A stretch of 64,000 nucleotides of DNA from Nesterenkonia muleiensis (GCF_003600155.1 NZ_QWLD01000016.1:1-64000); one strand, 5' to 3'. Counted from the first letter of the stretch, positions 26,344-34,732 are shown. The notes: generated by a model not told the origin, from the sequence alone. Numbers and translations: made by a program.

Positions 26344-26357
26344 CTGTCTGGAGGTGC

Positions 26358-27047
26358 ATGATCATGACACTGGCGGAAACGGCTGATCAGCCGCTCTCAG
26401 CGTCCTCAGCGCAGCGGATCTATGACCAGATCAGGAGCCGGATCATCCTTGGCGAGATTCCCCAGGGCGCACGGCTGCCTGAGCAGAAGCTCGCTGACGA
26501 GCTCGAGACCTCCCGCATTCCCATGCGAGAGGCTCTCTCCAGGCTGGACGCCGAGGGATTCGTGGAGCTGCGGCCCCGCCGCGGCGCCATCGTGACCACC
26601 TGGACCACCCAAGACGTACATCACCTCTTTGACGCCCGGCTGGCCATCGAGAGCACTGCGGCGAACAAAGCCGCCCAGCGCGCCGGGGAGGGCGCGGACA
26701 CCTCCGCATTGGAGGTCGCTCTACACCAGTCAGAGGAGGAAATGACCGGTGGGGATGACCTGACCTTCGCTGAGGCCAACGTCACCTTCCACCAGGCGCT
26801 GGTCGCCATGGCCGGCAACCCGCTGACTGACCGGCTCATGGGCTCCATCGCCGGGCGGATGGCCTGGCTATTCCACCTCACCTCGCAGCGGGACCACGAG
26901 GTCGCCTGTCGCGAGCACCGCTCGATTGTTGATGCCGTGCGCAGCGGCAACCCGCGCCTGACCGAGACTTTGACCTACTCCCATATTGAAGTCGGTCGCC
27001 AGCCCTCCTTCGACGTCCTTTCCACCCTTTTGGATATAGCTGGCTAA
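26358..27047 (+). CDS. GntR-family regulator (FadR/FCD type)
   Basis: This 229-aa regulator has an N-terminal winged helix (RIYDQIRSRIILGEIPQGARLPEQKLADEL, then SRIPMREALSRLDAEGFVELRPRRGA). The helical FCD ligand domain shows FDARLAIESTAA, FHQALVAMAGNPL and a metal/ligand His in EHRSIVDAVRSGN. GGAGG (26350-26354) precedes two possible ATGs, 26358 and 26364; the second has better spacing. It diverges from the ABC operon and probably represses it through the GGTATAC sites. Confidence 0.9.
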   Translation: MIMTLAETADQPLSASSAQRIYDQIRSRIILGEIPQGARLPEQKLADELETSRIPMREALSRLDAEGFVELRPRRGAIVTTWTTQDVHHLFDARLAIESTAANKAAQRAGEGADTSALEVALHQSEEEMTGGDDLTFAEANVTFHQALVAMAGNPLTDRLMGSIAGRMAWLFHLTSQRDHEVACREHRSIVDAVRSGNPRLTETLTYSHIEVGRQPSFDVLSTLLDIAG

Positions 27048-27070
27048 CGGCACTGACGCCCGCCTAGCGA

Positions 27071-27093
27071 ATTATGCATATGCAAGACATAAT
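27071..27093 (+). promoter_or_regulatory. Toxin-antitoxin promoter/operator
   Basis: ATTATG (27071-27076) and CATAAT (27088-27093) form an inverted repeat, and TATGCATA (27073-27080) is a nested palindrome. CATAAT is a good -10 and ends six bases before the antitoxin ATG at 27100, so transcription may start at the A of ATG. An RHH antitoxin bound here would autoregulate. Confidence 0.5.
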
Positions 27094-27099
27094 AGGTGC

Positions 27100-27330
27100 A
27101 TGGGTGTACTACAAATTCGCACTGATTCCTCCGTAGAAGAGGCACTGACTGAGCTGACCCGTGAAGGACGTTCACGGTCGGAGGTGACACGGGAAGCTCT
27201 GCTGGCCTATCAGCGGGAACAACGGCGTGCCCGCCTGCGCGCTGAAGCTGAGACACTTCGAAACGACCCAGAGGACCGGGCAGAGATGCAGCAAGTCATG
27301 CGCGAGATGGATGAGATCAGTGCGTGGTGA
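27100..27330 (+). CDS. RHH-type antitoxin
   Basis: This 76-aa protein has a ribbon-helix-helix N-terminus (LQIRTDSSVEEALTELTREGRSRSEVTREALLAY) that should dimerise and bind its own operator. A charged helical C-terminus (EAETLRNDPEDRAEMQQVMREMDE) probably occupies the toxin. Its end overlaps the toxin start by 11 bases. The local DNA is less GC-rich than its neighbours, which suits a mobile addiction module. Confidence 0.85.
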   Translation: MGVLQIRTDSSVEEALTELTREGRSRSEVTREALLAYQREQRRARLRAEAETLRNDPEDRAEMQQVMREMDEISAW

Positions 27331-27634
27331 CATCTATGCTCTCAAAGCTCCTCCGGATGCGCGAGGGCATGAACAGCGCGGCCATCGTTACGCGGTCGTA
27401 GTCCAGTCTGATCTGCTGAACCTCTCTACTCTCCTCGTAGCTCCTACAACATCCCGAGGCAACCCTGCCTCTTTCAGACCAGAAATCGAGATGGACGGAC
27501 AGACTGTCAGAGTTCTCCTCGAACAGACGCGCGCAGTAGACCCTGGGCGTTTGGGGAACTTCGCAGGCCGACTGAGCGCTTTCGAGCTTCAAGCAGTAGA
27601 TCGCGCCTTGTCCGAGGTCCTCGACCTATCCTGA
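27320..27634 (+). CDS. MazF/PemK-type endoribonuclease toxin
   Basis: This 104-aa toxin should cleave mRNA at short sequences when free of antitoxin. MazF motifs are visible: RGDIYAL at the N-terminus, HRYAVVVQSD, LLVAPTTSRG and LLEQTRAVDPGRLG. I chose the GTG at 27320, inside the antitoxin's last codons, because the family begins at RGDIY; a longer frame from 27227 has no motif upstream. A hairpin lies just beyond the stop. Confidence 0.87.
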   Translation: MRGDIYALKAPPDARGHEQRGHRYAVVVQSDLLNLSTLLVAPTTSRGNPASFRPEIEMDGQTVRVLLEQTRAVDPGRLGNFAGRLSAFELQAVDRALSEVLDLS

Positions 27635-27647
27635 GCCTTCTGACCGC

Positions 27648-28142
27648 TCAAGAGGAGACGGCGTCTCCTAGACGCAGCACAGCGATCTCGGCCAGCTGTT
27701 CGCGGCGGATCTGGGCCTCGGCGGCGGCGTCGTTCTCCAGCCGCTGGAGCAGCTGGGACATCATCTCCTCGGGGCCGCGGCCCTTGGCGCGGATCAGGAA
27801 GATGCGGTCGAACTTCTGCTCGTAGACCTTATTGGCCGCCGTCCATTCATCCCGGGCAGCCTGGTCCTCGCTGAGGTCTCCCTGCTCGGCTCGCGAGGCA
27901 CGGGCCTCAGCGGATTCTCCGGCCACCTTCTCACCGATCCGGGGGTGGTGGGCCAGGGCAGCGTCCACCTCCTGGTCGGTCCACCCCTCCGCCAGCTCAG
28001 CCGCAGTCGCCAGCAGCTCATCCCGAGACCGATAGGGTCTGCGGGCCAGCAGCCCAGAGCTCCACGAAGCGATCGGCGCGCAGGCGCCGAGTTCCTCGCG
28101 CAACTCATCAGCGTCTCCGGTGTTGAAGCCTTCCAGCTGCAT
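27648..28142 (-). CDS. uraD: OHCU decarboxylase
   Basis: This 164-aa enzyme decarboxylates 2-oxo-4-hydroxy-4-carboxy-5-ureidoimidazoline to (S)-allantoin. The catalytic motif HHPRIGEK (His and Glu) and the C-terminal FLIRAKGRGPEEMMSQLLQRLEN are characteristic. The ATG at 28142 has GGAGG six bases upstream; an ATG at 28160 is less likely. It lies 14 bases after the amidase, so it ends the metY-metX-amidase operon and is separate from the other ureide genes. Confidence 0.95.
   Translation of the reverse strand: MQLEGFNTGDADELREELGACAPIASWSSGLLARRPYRSRDELLATAAELAEGWTDQEVDAALAHHPRIGEKVAGESAEARASRAEQGDLSEDQAARDEWTAANKVYEQKFDRIFLIRAKGRGPEEMMSQLLQRLENDAAAEAQIRREQLAEIAVLRLGDAVSS
27653..27669. terminator. 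Hairpin between convergent mazF-like toxin and uraD
   Basis: AGGAGAC-GGC-GTCTCCT gives a 7-bp stem at the tail-to-tail junction. It overlaps the last codons of uraD. It has no U-tract, but a bidirectional stop is plausible. Confidence 0.45.
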
Positions 28143-28156
28143 CACAGCCCTCCTCA

Positions 28157-29488
28157 TCACTGGTAGGGGTTGTCGGTCGCTTCACGTTCGCATGTCCGCC
28201 ACCGGGACTCACGGAGTTTTCCGGCGTAGGCGATCAATGCCTTGTCACTTCCGCAGGGCCCGATCAGGCTCAGGCCAGTGGGCAGCCCTTCAGGGGTGGC
28301 GGTCGGGACGTTGACCACCGGCAGACCTGCCAAGGACCCGATGGTGGTGAGCATGAGCGTGCGCTGACGCAGGTCGTCGGCCTCCGCGGTGCCGACGCCC
28401 ACCTCATCCAGCCGCGGTGCCGCCGAGGCGGCCGAGGGCAGGGCGAGCACGCCGTCGCCGACCCAGCTTCGGACGGTCTCGCGAATGGCCGAATGCCGCT
28501 TTCGGGCCGCTGTCTCCTCCTCCTGGGTGAACTCGCCTGCAGCCCGGAACCTGGCTCCCACATCGGCCGCCATATCCTCCCAGTGGGCCGACACCCAACT
28601 GCCGTGGTTGGTCCACGCCTCCCGTAACTGGATCACGGTGAAAGTCTGCTTCCACTCCGCCAGCGCCTCGGCTCCCGATCCGCTGATCGTCACCGCACCG
28701 CGGCCGGTGACCTCTCCGAGCCCGGCCACCAGGTCCCGGCACGCAGCGGCGACGCCGGGTTCGGCCAGGTCGAAAAGCCCCTCCATGACCTTCAGCTCGC
28801 CCAGCTCGCGGCTGGACTCCCAGGCCACTGGACCCTTCGGCACAGCGGGGATGGACCCGGTGGTGCCCATTCCGCCCAGCGCGGAGGGGGCCGAGGGCAC
28901 CGTCTTGCCAGGCTCGGGGACCAGCACCTCGGCCACAGCAGCCAGCAGCTCAGGGGTGCGGGTCAGCCAGCCGACGGTGTCGAAGCTCTGGGCCAGCGGC
29001 TGTGTTCCGGTCAGCGGGACCAAGCCATGGCTGGTGCGGATGCCCCAGAGCCCCTGGTAGGCCGCCGGCACTCGAATGGAGCCCCCGGTGTCAGTGCCCA
29101 GTCCGATGCTCACCTCCCCAAGTGCCACAGCGGAGGCGGACCCGTTGGAGGACCCCCCGGAGATGCGCCCCGGCGCCGCAGGGTTCGGCGGGGTCCCATA
29201 ATGGGCGTTGGTGCCTGCCAGGGAGAGCGCGAACTCGTCAGTCTGGGCGATTCCGGTGACCTCTGCCCCTGCGCTGAGCAGCCTCTGGACCGCTGCGGCA
29301 TTCCGAGGCTGGGGGGCTTGCTCCGACAGGCGCACCGGATTTCCGGCGCCGATCGGTTCCCCCGCCACGGCGAAGAGGTCCTTGACCGCCACGCTCTGAC
29401 CATGCAGGGGGCCACTTCCTGAGCCGGCAATGAGCGGGGCGCCCTTGATCCGCCATACGGAGGCCCCGGCTTGGGTGGTCTCTGTCAT
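28157..29488 (-). CDS. Amidase signature family hydrolase
   Basis: This 443-aa amidase should use a Ser-cisSer-Lys triad: Lys in GQSVAVKDLFAVAG (about residue 35), and the serines in GGSSNGSASAVALG and GTDTGGSIRVPAA. The protein is a single amidase domain of the GatA/AtzF class without an extra C-terminal domain. The ATG at 29488 overlaps the formamidase-like stop (ATGA). Its position between an acetamidase-type gene and uraD suggests a small amide or ureide substrate; the exact reaction is not readable. Confidence 0.85.
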   Translation of the reverse strand: MTETTQAGASVWRIKGAPLIAGSGSGPLHGQSVAVKDLFAVAGEPIGAGNPVRLSEQAPQPRNAAAVQRLLSAGAEVTGIAQTDEFALSLAGTNAHYGTPPNPAAPGRISGGSSNGSASAVALGEVSIGLGTDTGGSIRVPAAYQGLWGIRTSHGLVPLTGTQPLAQSFDTVGWLTRTPELLAAVAEVLVPEPGKTVPSAPSALGGMGTTGSIPAVPKGPVAWESSRELGELKVMEGLFDLAEPGVAAACRDLVAGLGEVTGRGAVTISGSGAEALAEWKQTFTVIQLREAWTNHGSWVSAHWEDMAADVGARFRAAGEFTQEEETAARKRHSAIRETVRSWVGDGVLALPSAASAAPRLDEVGVGTAEADDLRQRTLMLTTIGSLAGLPVVNVPTATPEGLPTGLSLIGPCGSDKALIAYAGKLRESRWRTCEREATDNPYQ

Positions 29489-30570
29489 GTCAGACTCCTG
29501 AAGTCGGCTTTGCGCACGGCGGCGTGGACCCCCTTGACGATGTCCACCACCTGGGAGATGTGGAAGTCGGTGGCTGCCGAAAGGTAAGCGTAGGCGTGCT
29601 CGGGGTCGAGCCCCCAACGGGCCTGCAGCAGGGCAATAGCGTTGCGCACACAGTTCTGCACCGCCAGGTCGAGATCCTCATCCATCCCGGTGGGAACAAG
29701 GTGTTCGGCCGTCTCGGCGATGGGTCCGACCTGCTCGCCGAAGAGCCGGACAGCGTCCTCACCGGCCACCACGTCGAACTGCAGCCTCCCACGCAGGCTC
29801 GCCTCCATCGCGGTCAGGGCAACCTCCCCGTCGCCCTGGGCGAAGTGCGGATCCCCCACATAGGCCAGCGCTCCGGGGACCTGCACCGGCAGGTAGAGGG
29901 CAGCCCCCTCGGTGAGCAGCTTGATGTCGATGTTCCCGCCGTGGGCACCGGGCGGCACCGAGTGCGGACGAGAGTCCCCGGCGACAGCCACCCCGATCGT
30001 GCCGAAGAACGGGGCCAAGTCGAACCGGATGCTGGGCTCACCGCCTGCGTGCGGGGCAAGTGAGCCGGCGACGGCGCCGTCGTGCTCTTCGACCGCGGCG
30101 AAGATGGACACGTTGTGCCCCCCGCGTGGGAATTCCGGAAGGGCACCTTTGCCGTGACGGTTGGAGATCACCCCGTAGGGCACCCGCCGCTGGAGCTCAC
30201 CGATGGTGACCTTAAGCAGATCGCCGGGCCTGGCACCGTCAATGTAGAGAGGACCGGTGGTCACATGCGGACCATCAGCGGACGGGTCCCGGGGATGGTC
30301 GCTGGCGGCGAGCGCGACGGCGTCTTCGAGCACCTGTTCGGGCTCCACCCCGTGGCTAGCGAAGTACCGGCGAGGGTCACGTCCCTGATCCTCAAGGATT
30401 CCCTCGTGGGAGATCGTGTCGATCACCACCGACTCCCCCGGGTCGATGCTCAGCACAGGAGAGTCCGTACCGCAGGGCAGACGGCCCCAGAAGATGTGCT
30501 CCAGCTCAGCGGAGAGGTAATGGGCGGTGTGGTCCGGGAGTGCCTCTCCGGGCTGAAGGATGAGTGTCAC
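29485..30570 (-). CDS. Acetamidase/formamidase family protein
   Basis: This 361-aa protein of the FmdA/AmdA family hydrolyses short amides such as formamide, releasing ammonia. Family features include SVVIDTISHEG, GPLYIDGARPGDLLKVTI, GGNIDIKLLTEGAALYLPVQVPGALAYVGDPHFAQGDGEV and the C-terminal TDFHISQVVDIVKGVHA. The likely start is the GTG at 30570, ten bases after metX; the longer frame overlaps metX. Formamide and similar products could come from purine breakdown, but this is inferred from uraD downstream. Confidence 0.87.
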   Translation of the reverse strand: MTLILQPGEALPDHTAHYLSAELEHIFWGRLPCGTDSPVLSIDPGESVVIDTISHEGILEDQGRDPRRYFASHGVEPEQVLEDAVALAASDHPRDPSADGPHVTTGPLYIDGARPGDLLKVTIGELQRRVPYGVISNRHGKGALPEFPRGGHNVSIFAAVEEHDGAVAGSLAPHAGGEPSIRFDLAPFFGTIGVAVAGDSRPHSVPPGAHGGNIDIKLLTEGAALYLPVQVPGALAYVGDPHFAQGDGEVALTAMEASLRGRLQFDVVAGEDAVRLFGEQVGPIAETAEHLVPTGMDEDLDLAVQNCVRNAIALLQARWGLDPEHAYAYLSAATDFHISQVVDIVKGVHAAVRKADFRSLT

Positions 30571-30580
30571 AGGCTCAACC

Positions 30581-31738
30581 TTATAGGTCGAGGGTGGAAC
30601 GCATGACATCGCCGAGCTGTTCGGCGGAGGTGAGAAAGCCGTCATGCCCGATGTGGGAGGTGATGAGGCTGACCTCGTGTTCACCGGGAATCAGATCGGC
30701 GATCTCCTGAGACTGTTCGGGGAAGTAGAGCCGGTCGGTGTCCACGGCGGCCAGGAACGGAGTCGCCTTCACCTGTCCCAAGGCAGCCTCCACTCCCCCG
30801 CGGCCGCGGCCCACGTCATGGCTGATCAGCGCCTCAGCCAAAGTGATGTAGGCGTTGGGGTCGAAACGGCCCACCAGCTTGGCCGCCTGGTGGTCCAGGT
30901 AGGACTCCACCTGGTACCGGCCGGTGCGCCGGTTCTGCCCGGCCAGCTCAGAGCCGCCGAAGGGGTCCTCGGCACCCTGCGGGGCGCGGCTGAAGCGCAG
31001 CTGAAGCTCAGCCTCAGTGCGGTAGGTCACATGGGCGATTCGGCGGGCCAGGCCCAGGCCGGCCTCGGGCCGGGGGCCGGAGTAGTAGTCGCCGCCGTTG
31101 AAGTTCGGATCATTGCGAATGCCCAGCACCTGAGCCTGGCCGAAGGCGATCTGCTCGGCCGTGGAAGCCGCACCACAGGAGAAGACCGCGAGCCCGCGCA
31201 CAAAGTCCGGATAGCTGACAGCCCACTCGAGGGCTCGGGCTCCGCCCATGGATCCGCCGATCACTGTGTGCAGCCGGGTGACGCCCAGGTGATCGAGCAG
31301 GCGTTTCTCCAGATGGACCGAATCCCTGATGGTCACGAACGGGAACCGCGAGCCCCAGGGCACGCCTTCTGGATCGGCGGAGCCAGGGCCGGTGGACCCA
31401 TAACACCCGCCGACCATGGCTGGGGCGATGACGAACCATTTCTCCGGGCTGATCGGACGGTCCGGACCAAGCAGGCCTTCCCACCAGCCCAGCCCCGGGT
31501 CTTTCTCCGAGGACGCCACATGGGTATCGCCGGTCAGCGCGTGGGCCACCAGCACCGCGTTGTCGCCTGCGGCGTTGAGCTGGCCCCAGGTCTCATAGGC
31601 CAGGGTCACCGCAGGCAGCTGCGCACCGGTTTCGAAGGTGAAGCTGCCGGCATCGTAGGTGGTCAGCACGCCCTCGGGGCGGGTGCCGTAGTCGTTCTCC
31701 AGGCCCCCTGTGCGGGTGATCTCCGGTGTAGCGGTCAC
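30581..31738 (-). CDS. metX: Homoserine O-acetyltransferase
   Basis: This 385-aa alpha/beta hydrolase acetylates homoserine for methionine synthesis. The nucleophile Ser is in VIGGSMGGARALEWAVSYPDF, the acid in DTDRLYFPEQSQ and the catalytic His in SHIGHDGFL. PSLGWWEGLLGP-type and GCYGSTGPGSADPEG segments match MetX. Its start is nine bases from metY, and both follow the SAM-IV riboswitch. Confidence 0.95.
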   Translation of the reverse strand: MTATPEITRTGGLENDYGTRPEGVLTTYDAGSFTFETGAQLPAVTLAYETWGQLNAAGDNAVLVAHALTGDTHVASSEKDPGLGWWEGLLGPDRPISPEKWFVIAPAMVGGCYGSTGPGSADPEGVPWGSRFPFVTIRDSVHLEKRLLDHLGVTRLHTVIGGSMGGARALEWAVSYPDFVRGLAVFSCGAASTAEQIAFGQAQVLGIRNDPNFNGGDYYSGPRPEAGLGLARRIAHVTYRTEAELQLRFSRAPQGAEDPFGGSELAGQNRRTGRYQVESYLDHQAAKLVGRFDPNAYITLAEALISHDVGRGRGGVEAALGQVKATPFLAAVDTDRLYFPEQSQEIADLIPGEHEVSLITSHIGHDGFLTSAEQLGDVMRSTLDL

Positions 31739-31747
31739 GAATGCGCC

Positions 31748-33094
31748 CTATCCTGCTGCGATCCTGCTGAGCCCCTGTTCCAGGTCCGCGAGGATGTCGT
31801 CGATATGTTCCAAGCCCACCGATAGCCGCACCAGTCCCGGCTTGACGCCGGCAGCACGCTGATCCTCCGGGGACAGCTGGCGGTGAGTAGTAGAGGCCGG
31901 ATGGATGACCAGCGAGCGCACGTCCCCGACATTGGCCACCAGGGAGTGCAGCTCAAGAGCGTCGACCAACTGTCTACCGGCTTCGGCCTGAGCCTCGGCG
32001 GTGCTTCCGTAGACTTCGAAGCTCAGCACCGCTCCGATCCCCTGCGGCAGATACTTCTGGCCCCGTTCGTAGCAGGGGCTGGAGACAAGCCCGGAGTAGA
32101 AGACCCGCCGGACGGCGTCGTGGGCTTCAAGGTACTCGGCCACCGCTTGGGCGTTGGCCACGTGGCGCTGAACGCGCAGGCTCAGGGTCTCCAGGCCCAG
32201 GTTGATCTCGAAGGCGTTATGCGGTGACAGTGCAGGGCCCAGATCGCGCAGCAGCTGCACCCGAGCCTTGAGGATGTAGGAGAGGTTGACCCCGAAGATG
32301 CCTTCGGGTCCCAGGTCACGGCCGAACACCAGTCCGTGGTAGCTCTCGTCGGGCTGGCTGAAGCCAGGGAAGCGCTCCGGGTAGGCGCCGTAGTCGAAGG
32401 TGCCGGAGTCGACGATCACCCCGGCGATGGCTGTGCCGTGTCCGCCCAGGAACTTGGTGGCCGAGTGGACCACCACGTCAGCACCGAATTCGATGGGCCG
32501 CAGCAGGTAGGGAGTCGGCAGGGTGTTGTCCACGATCAGCGGAGCCCCGAACTCATGGGCGATGCCGGCAACGGTGTCGATGTCGAGCACATCGGTGCGG
32601 GGGTTGGCGACGGTCTCGGCGAAGAACGCCACCGTATTCTCCTTGATCTCCGCCCGCCAGGACTCCGGGTCATCCGGATCCTCCACAAAGCTGACCTCTA
32701 CGCCGAACTTCGGCAGCGTGTGCTTGAACAGGTTCTGGGTGCCTCCGTAGAGCGAAGGTGAGGCGACGATATGGCCCCCCGCCTCAGCGATGTTCAGCAG
32801 TGCCAGCGAGGTTGCGGCCTGCCCGGAGCCGACCGCGAGCGCGCCGACACCGCCTTCCAGGGCCGCGATCTTGTTCTCCACCGCTTCAACGGTGGGATTG
32901 CCGATGCGTGAGTAGATCGGAGCGATCTCCTCCAGGCCGAACCGCTTGGCCGCGGCCTCGGTCCCAGGGAAGACGAAGCTGGTGGTCTGCTGGATCGGCA
33001 GTGCGCGCGCCCCGGATCCCGGATCGGGCTGCACCCCGGCGTGGATCTGCAGGGTCTCGAACTTGGGCTGGCCGGTGGTGTGGGTCTCGGTCAT
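31748..33094 (-). CDS. metY: O-acetylhomoserine sulfhydrylase
   Basis: This 448-aa PLP enzyme makes homocysteine from O-acetylhomoserine and sulfide. The PLP Lys is in [37 protein letters not shown] and the C-terminal [20 protein letters not shown] are typical. The ATG at 33094 has GGAG four bases upstream. That Shine-Dalgarno can pair with a CTCCAGTG copy in the leader (33123-33130). It is the first gene after the SAM-IV aptamer. Confidence 0.96.
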   Translation of the reverse strand: MTETHTTGQPKFETLQIHAGVQPDPGSGARALPIQQTTSFVFPGTEAAAKRFGLEEIAPIYSRIGNPTVEAVENKIAALEGGVGALAVGSGQAATSLALLNIAEAGGHIVASPSLYGGTQNLFKHTLPKFGVEVSFVEDPDDPESWRAEIKENTVAFFAETVANPRTDVLDIDTVAGIAHEFGAPLIVDNTLPTPYLLRPIEFGADVVVHSATKFLGGHGTAIAGVIVDSGTFDYGAYPERFPGFSQPDESYHGLVFGRDLGPEGIFGVNLSYILKARVQLLRDLGPALSPHNAFEINLGLETLSLRVQRHVANAQAVAEYLEAHDAVRRVFYSGLVSSPCYERGQKYLPQGIGAVLSFEVYGSTAEAQAEAGRQLVDALELHSLVANVGDVRSLVIHPASTTHRQLSPEDQRAAGVKPGLVRLSVGLEHIDDILADLEQGLSRIAAG

Positions 33095-33098
33095 GATG

Positions 33099-33130
33099 CT
33101 CCAGTGGTCATTTCTAGACCTGCACTGGAG
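33099..33130 (-). promoter_or_regulatory. Expression platform hiding the metY Shine-Dalgarno
   Basis: CACTGGAG at 33106-33099, which includes the metY Shine-Dalgarno, is perfectly complementary to CTCCAGTG at 33130-33123. A local hairpin CACTGG-TCT-CCAGTG competes for the same bases. This suits translational control by the upstream aptamer. Confidence 0.5.
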
Positions 33131-33149
33131 ACCAGTGAGGTCCGCGCTT

Positions 33150-33257
33150 GCCGGGACGGGGTTTTCCGTCCGGCCAGGTCGTCACCCGGGGCACCCCACC
33201 GCGAACTGGAGGGTTGCCGGCCACCAAACCGGGGTTTTGCAGTGGCACTCTTGACCT
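33150..33257 (-). ncRNA. SAM-IV riboswitch
   Basis: Read on the minus strand, the leader has AGGTCAAGAGTGCCA, TGGTGGCCGGCAACCCTCC and GCGGTGGGGTGCCCCGGGTG, closed by GACCT. P1 pairs 33253-33257 with 33176-33180. These are conserved elements of the S-adenosylmethionine aptamer. A hairpin just outside P1 (33150-33174) marks the SAM-IV class, in which it forms a second pseudoknot. High SAM should switch off metY and the genes behind it. Confidence 0.9.
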
Positions 33258-33304
33258 AGACATCAAGTGTGCTGAAAGTCATCCTCTGACGCAAGTTGCT
33301 GCGC

Positions 33305-33318
33305 CATGTTTCGACATG
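33305..33318. terminator. CATGT-TTCG-ACATG hairpin after gluQ
   Basis: A 5-bp stem with a UUCG tetraloop lies 45 bases past the gluQ stop and upstream of the riboswitch promoter region. It may be a weak gluQ terminator. The rest of 33258-33362 shows nothing clear. Confidence 0.3.
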
Positions 33319-33362
33319 TGAATGCGGCACAGGCTGTGCACCGCCCAGTTTCCACACGCTCG

Positions 33363-34259
33363 TCAGCGCGATGGCTCCCACACCCAGGGCTCGCGGGGAA
33401 GGGCGGCAGGGTCGAAGACCTCCAGGACGTTCTCCAAGGGACCGGCAGGAAGATTCAGCGACTCCAGCAGAGCATCCCGAACCCGATCAGGGGAAACTCC
33501 CCGCTCCGCCAGTTCGGCCAGCGTCACCGCGCCGTCGCGCTTGGCCAGGCGCCTGCCCTGCTGAGTGACCACCAGCGGCACGTGGGCGTAGTCCACCGCC
33601 GCGGCCTCCTCCCGGTACAGCAGCTCACGCAGATAGTCCTGACGCGGTGCCGAATCCGCCAGGTCATCGGCCCGGACCACCTGGTCCACACCGGTGAGCT
33701 GATCATCGACCACCACCGCCAGGTTGTACGCCGCCACCCCGTCATTGCGCACCAGCACAAAATCGTCGACGGCAGCTGTAAGGACACCCAGCAGACTGTC
33801 CTGGACGCTGGCCTGCGCGGTACCGGCCCGCAGGCGCAACGCTGGGGGACGTTCAGTACGACGGCGCCGCAGCTGCTGTGCTGTCAACTCCCGGCAGGTG
33901 CCCGGGTATGCTCCCGGCGGCGCATGCGGGGCGCGGGGCGCGTCCTGGATCTCCCGCCGAGTGCAGAAGCACTCGTAGACGAGGTCCCGGGCAGTCAACT
34001 GCCCGACGGCGTCGTCGTAGATCTGCCGCCGGTGGGATTGGAAGATCGCCGCACGGTCGAACGTGACTCCCAGCGCCTCTAGGTCAGCACGCTGGCGCTC
34101 AGCCGAGCCGGGCACAGTGCGGGAGGTGTCCACGTCTTCGTAGCGCAGCAGCAGCTCACGGCCTGAGGCACGGGCGAAGAGCCAGGCCAGGATCGCGGTG
34201 CGCAGATTCCCCAGATGCAGGTCACCGGAAGGGCTGGGCGCATATCTGCCTGCGGACAT
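33363..34259 (-). CDS. gluQ: Glutamyl-Q tRNA(Asp) synthetase
   Basis: This 298-aa truncated GluRS-like enzyme attaches glutamate to queuosine in tRNA(Asp). It has the class I motif HLGNLRTA (HIGH equivalent), a zinc site formed by ECFCTRREI and AYPGTCREL, and RLAKRDGA in place of KMSKS. It lacks the anticodon-binding domain of true GluRS, as expected. It appears monocistronic, between the metY leader and the CoA-ligase operon. Confidence 0.94.
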   Translation of the reverse strand: MSAGRYAPSPSGDLHLGNLRTAILAWLFARASGRELLLRYEDVDTSRTVPGSAERQRADLEALGVTFDRAAIFQSHRRQIYDDAVGQLTARDLVYECFCTRREIQDAPRAPHAPPGAYPGTCRELTAQQLRRRRTERPPALRLRAGTAQASVQDSLLGVLTAAVDDFVLVRNDGVAAYNLAVVVDDQLTGVDQVVRADDLADSAPRQDYLRELLYREEAAAVDYAHVPLVVTQQGRRLAKRDGAVTLAELAERGVSPDRVRDALLESLNLPAGPLENVLEVFDPAALPREPWVWEPSR

Positions 34260-34316
34260 TCACACCATTCTAGAGACATCACACACCGCGATACCGCCCC
34301 AATAGAAGAATCGAGG

Positions 34317-34730
34317 TTAGTGAATAGATGAGGAAACAGACTGGTCCCAAACCTCCACTGCCCGCTGGACGCTCATTCCTACCGATATTTCCTGGCTAGC
34401 ATTGGGGTTCACGTGAGAGATCACGCCGTTCCACCAGTGATCTTCGGCATCGCCGATCCGCGCCGTTTGGTGACTGACCGCACAGGCGGCGATACCGCGA
34501 TCTTGCAAGGTGCCTAAAGCTTGGATACCAGCACTGTCTTTACCGATTCCGGCATCGTTGAAAATCACCAGGCCAAGAGGGAAACGAGCAGCGTACTCCC
34601 CTGAACTCACACCACCGTGTGAGGCACAGACAATGTATTCCCCAGCATCGTTTTCGGTAACAAAGGAAATGGAATCGCATAAGATCGCGCAGGATCCTCT
34701 GGCGGTGGTGACTTGCTGATGGCTGATCAT
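34317..34730 (-). CDS. Conserved hypothetical protein, last gene of the ABC/CoA-ligase operon
   Basis: I do not recognise this 137-aa protein. It starts MISHQQVTTARGSCAILCDS with no signal peptide or membrane segment. Striking features are ASHGGVSSGEYAARFP, VIFNDAGIGKDSAGI, a Cys/Ala-rich IAACAVSHQTARIGDAED and GVISHVNPNA. The ordered Gly/Asp/His motifs suggest an enzyme or a ligand-binding fold rather than a structural protein. The start at 34730 is two bases from the CoA-ligase stop, so it belongs to that operon and probably to its pathway. The local DNA is less GC-rich. Confidence 0.7.
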   Translation of the reverse strand: MISHQQVTTARGSCAILCDSISFVTENDAGEYIVCASHGGVSSGEYAARFPLGLVIFNDAGIGKDSAGIQALGTLQDRGIAACAVSHQTARIGDAEDHWWNGVISHVNPNASQEISVGMSVQRAVEVWDQSVSSSIH

Positions 34731-34732
34731 CT

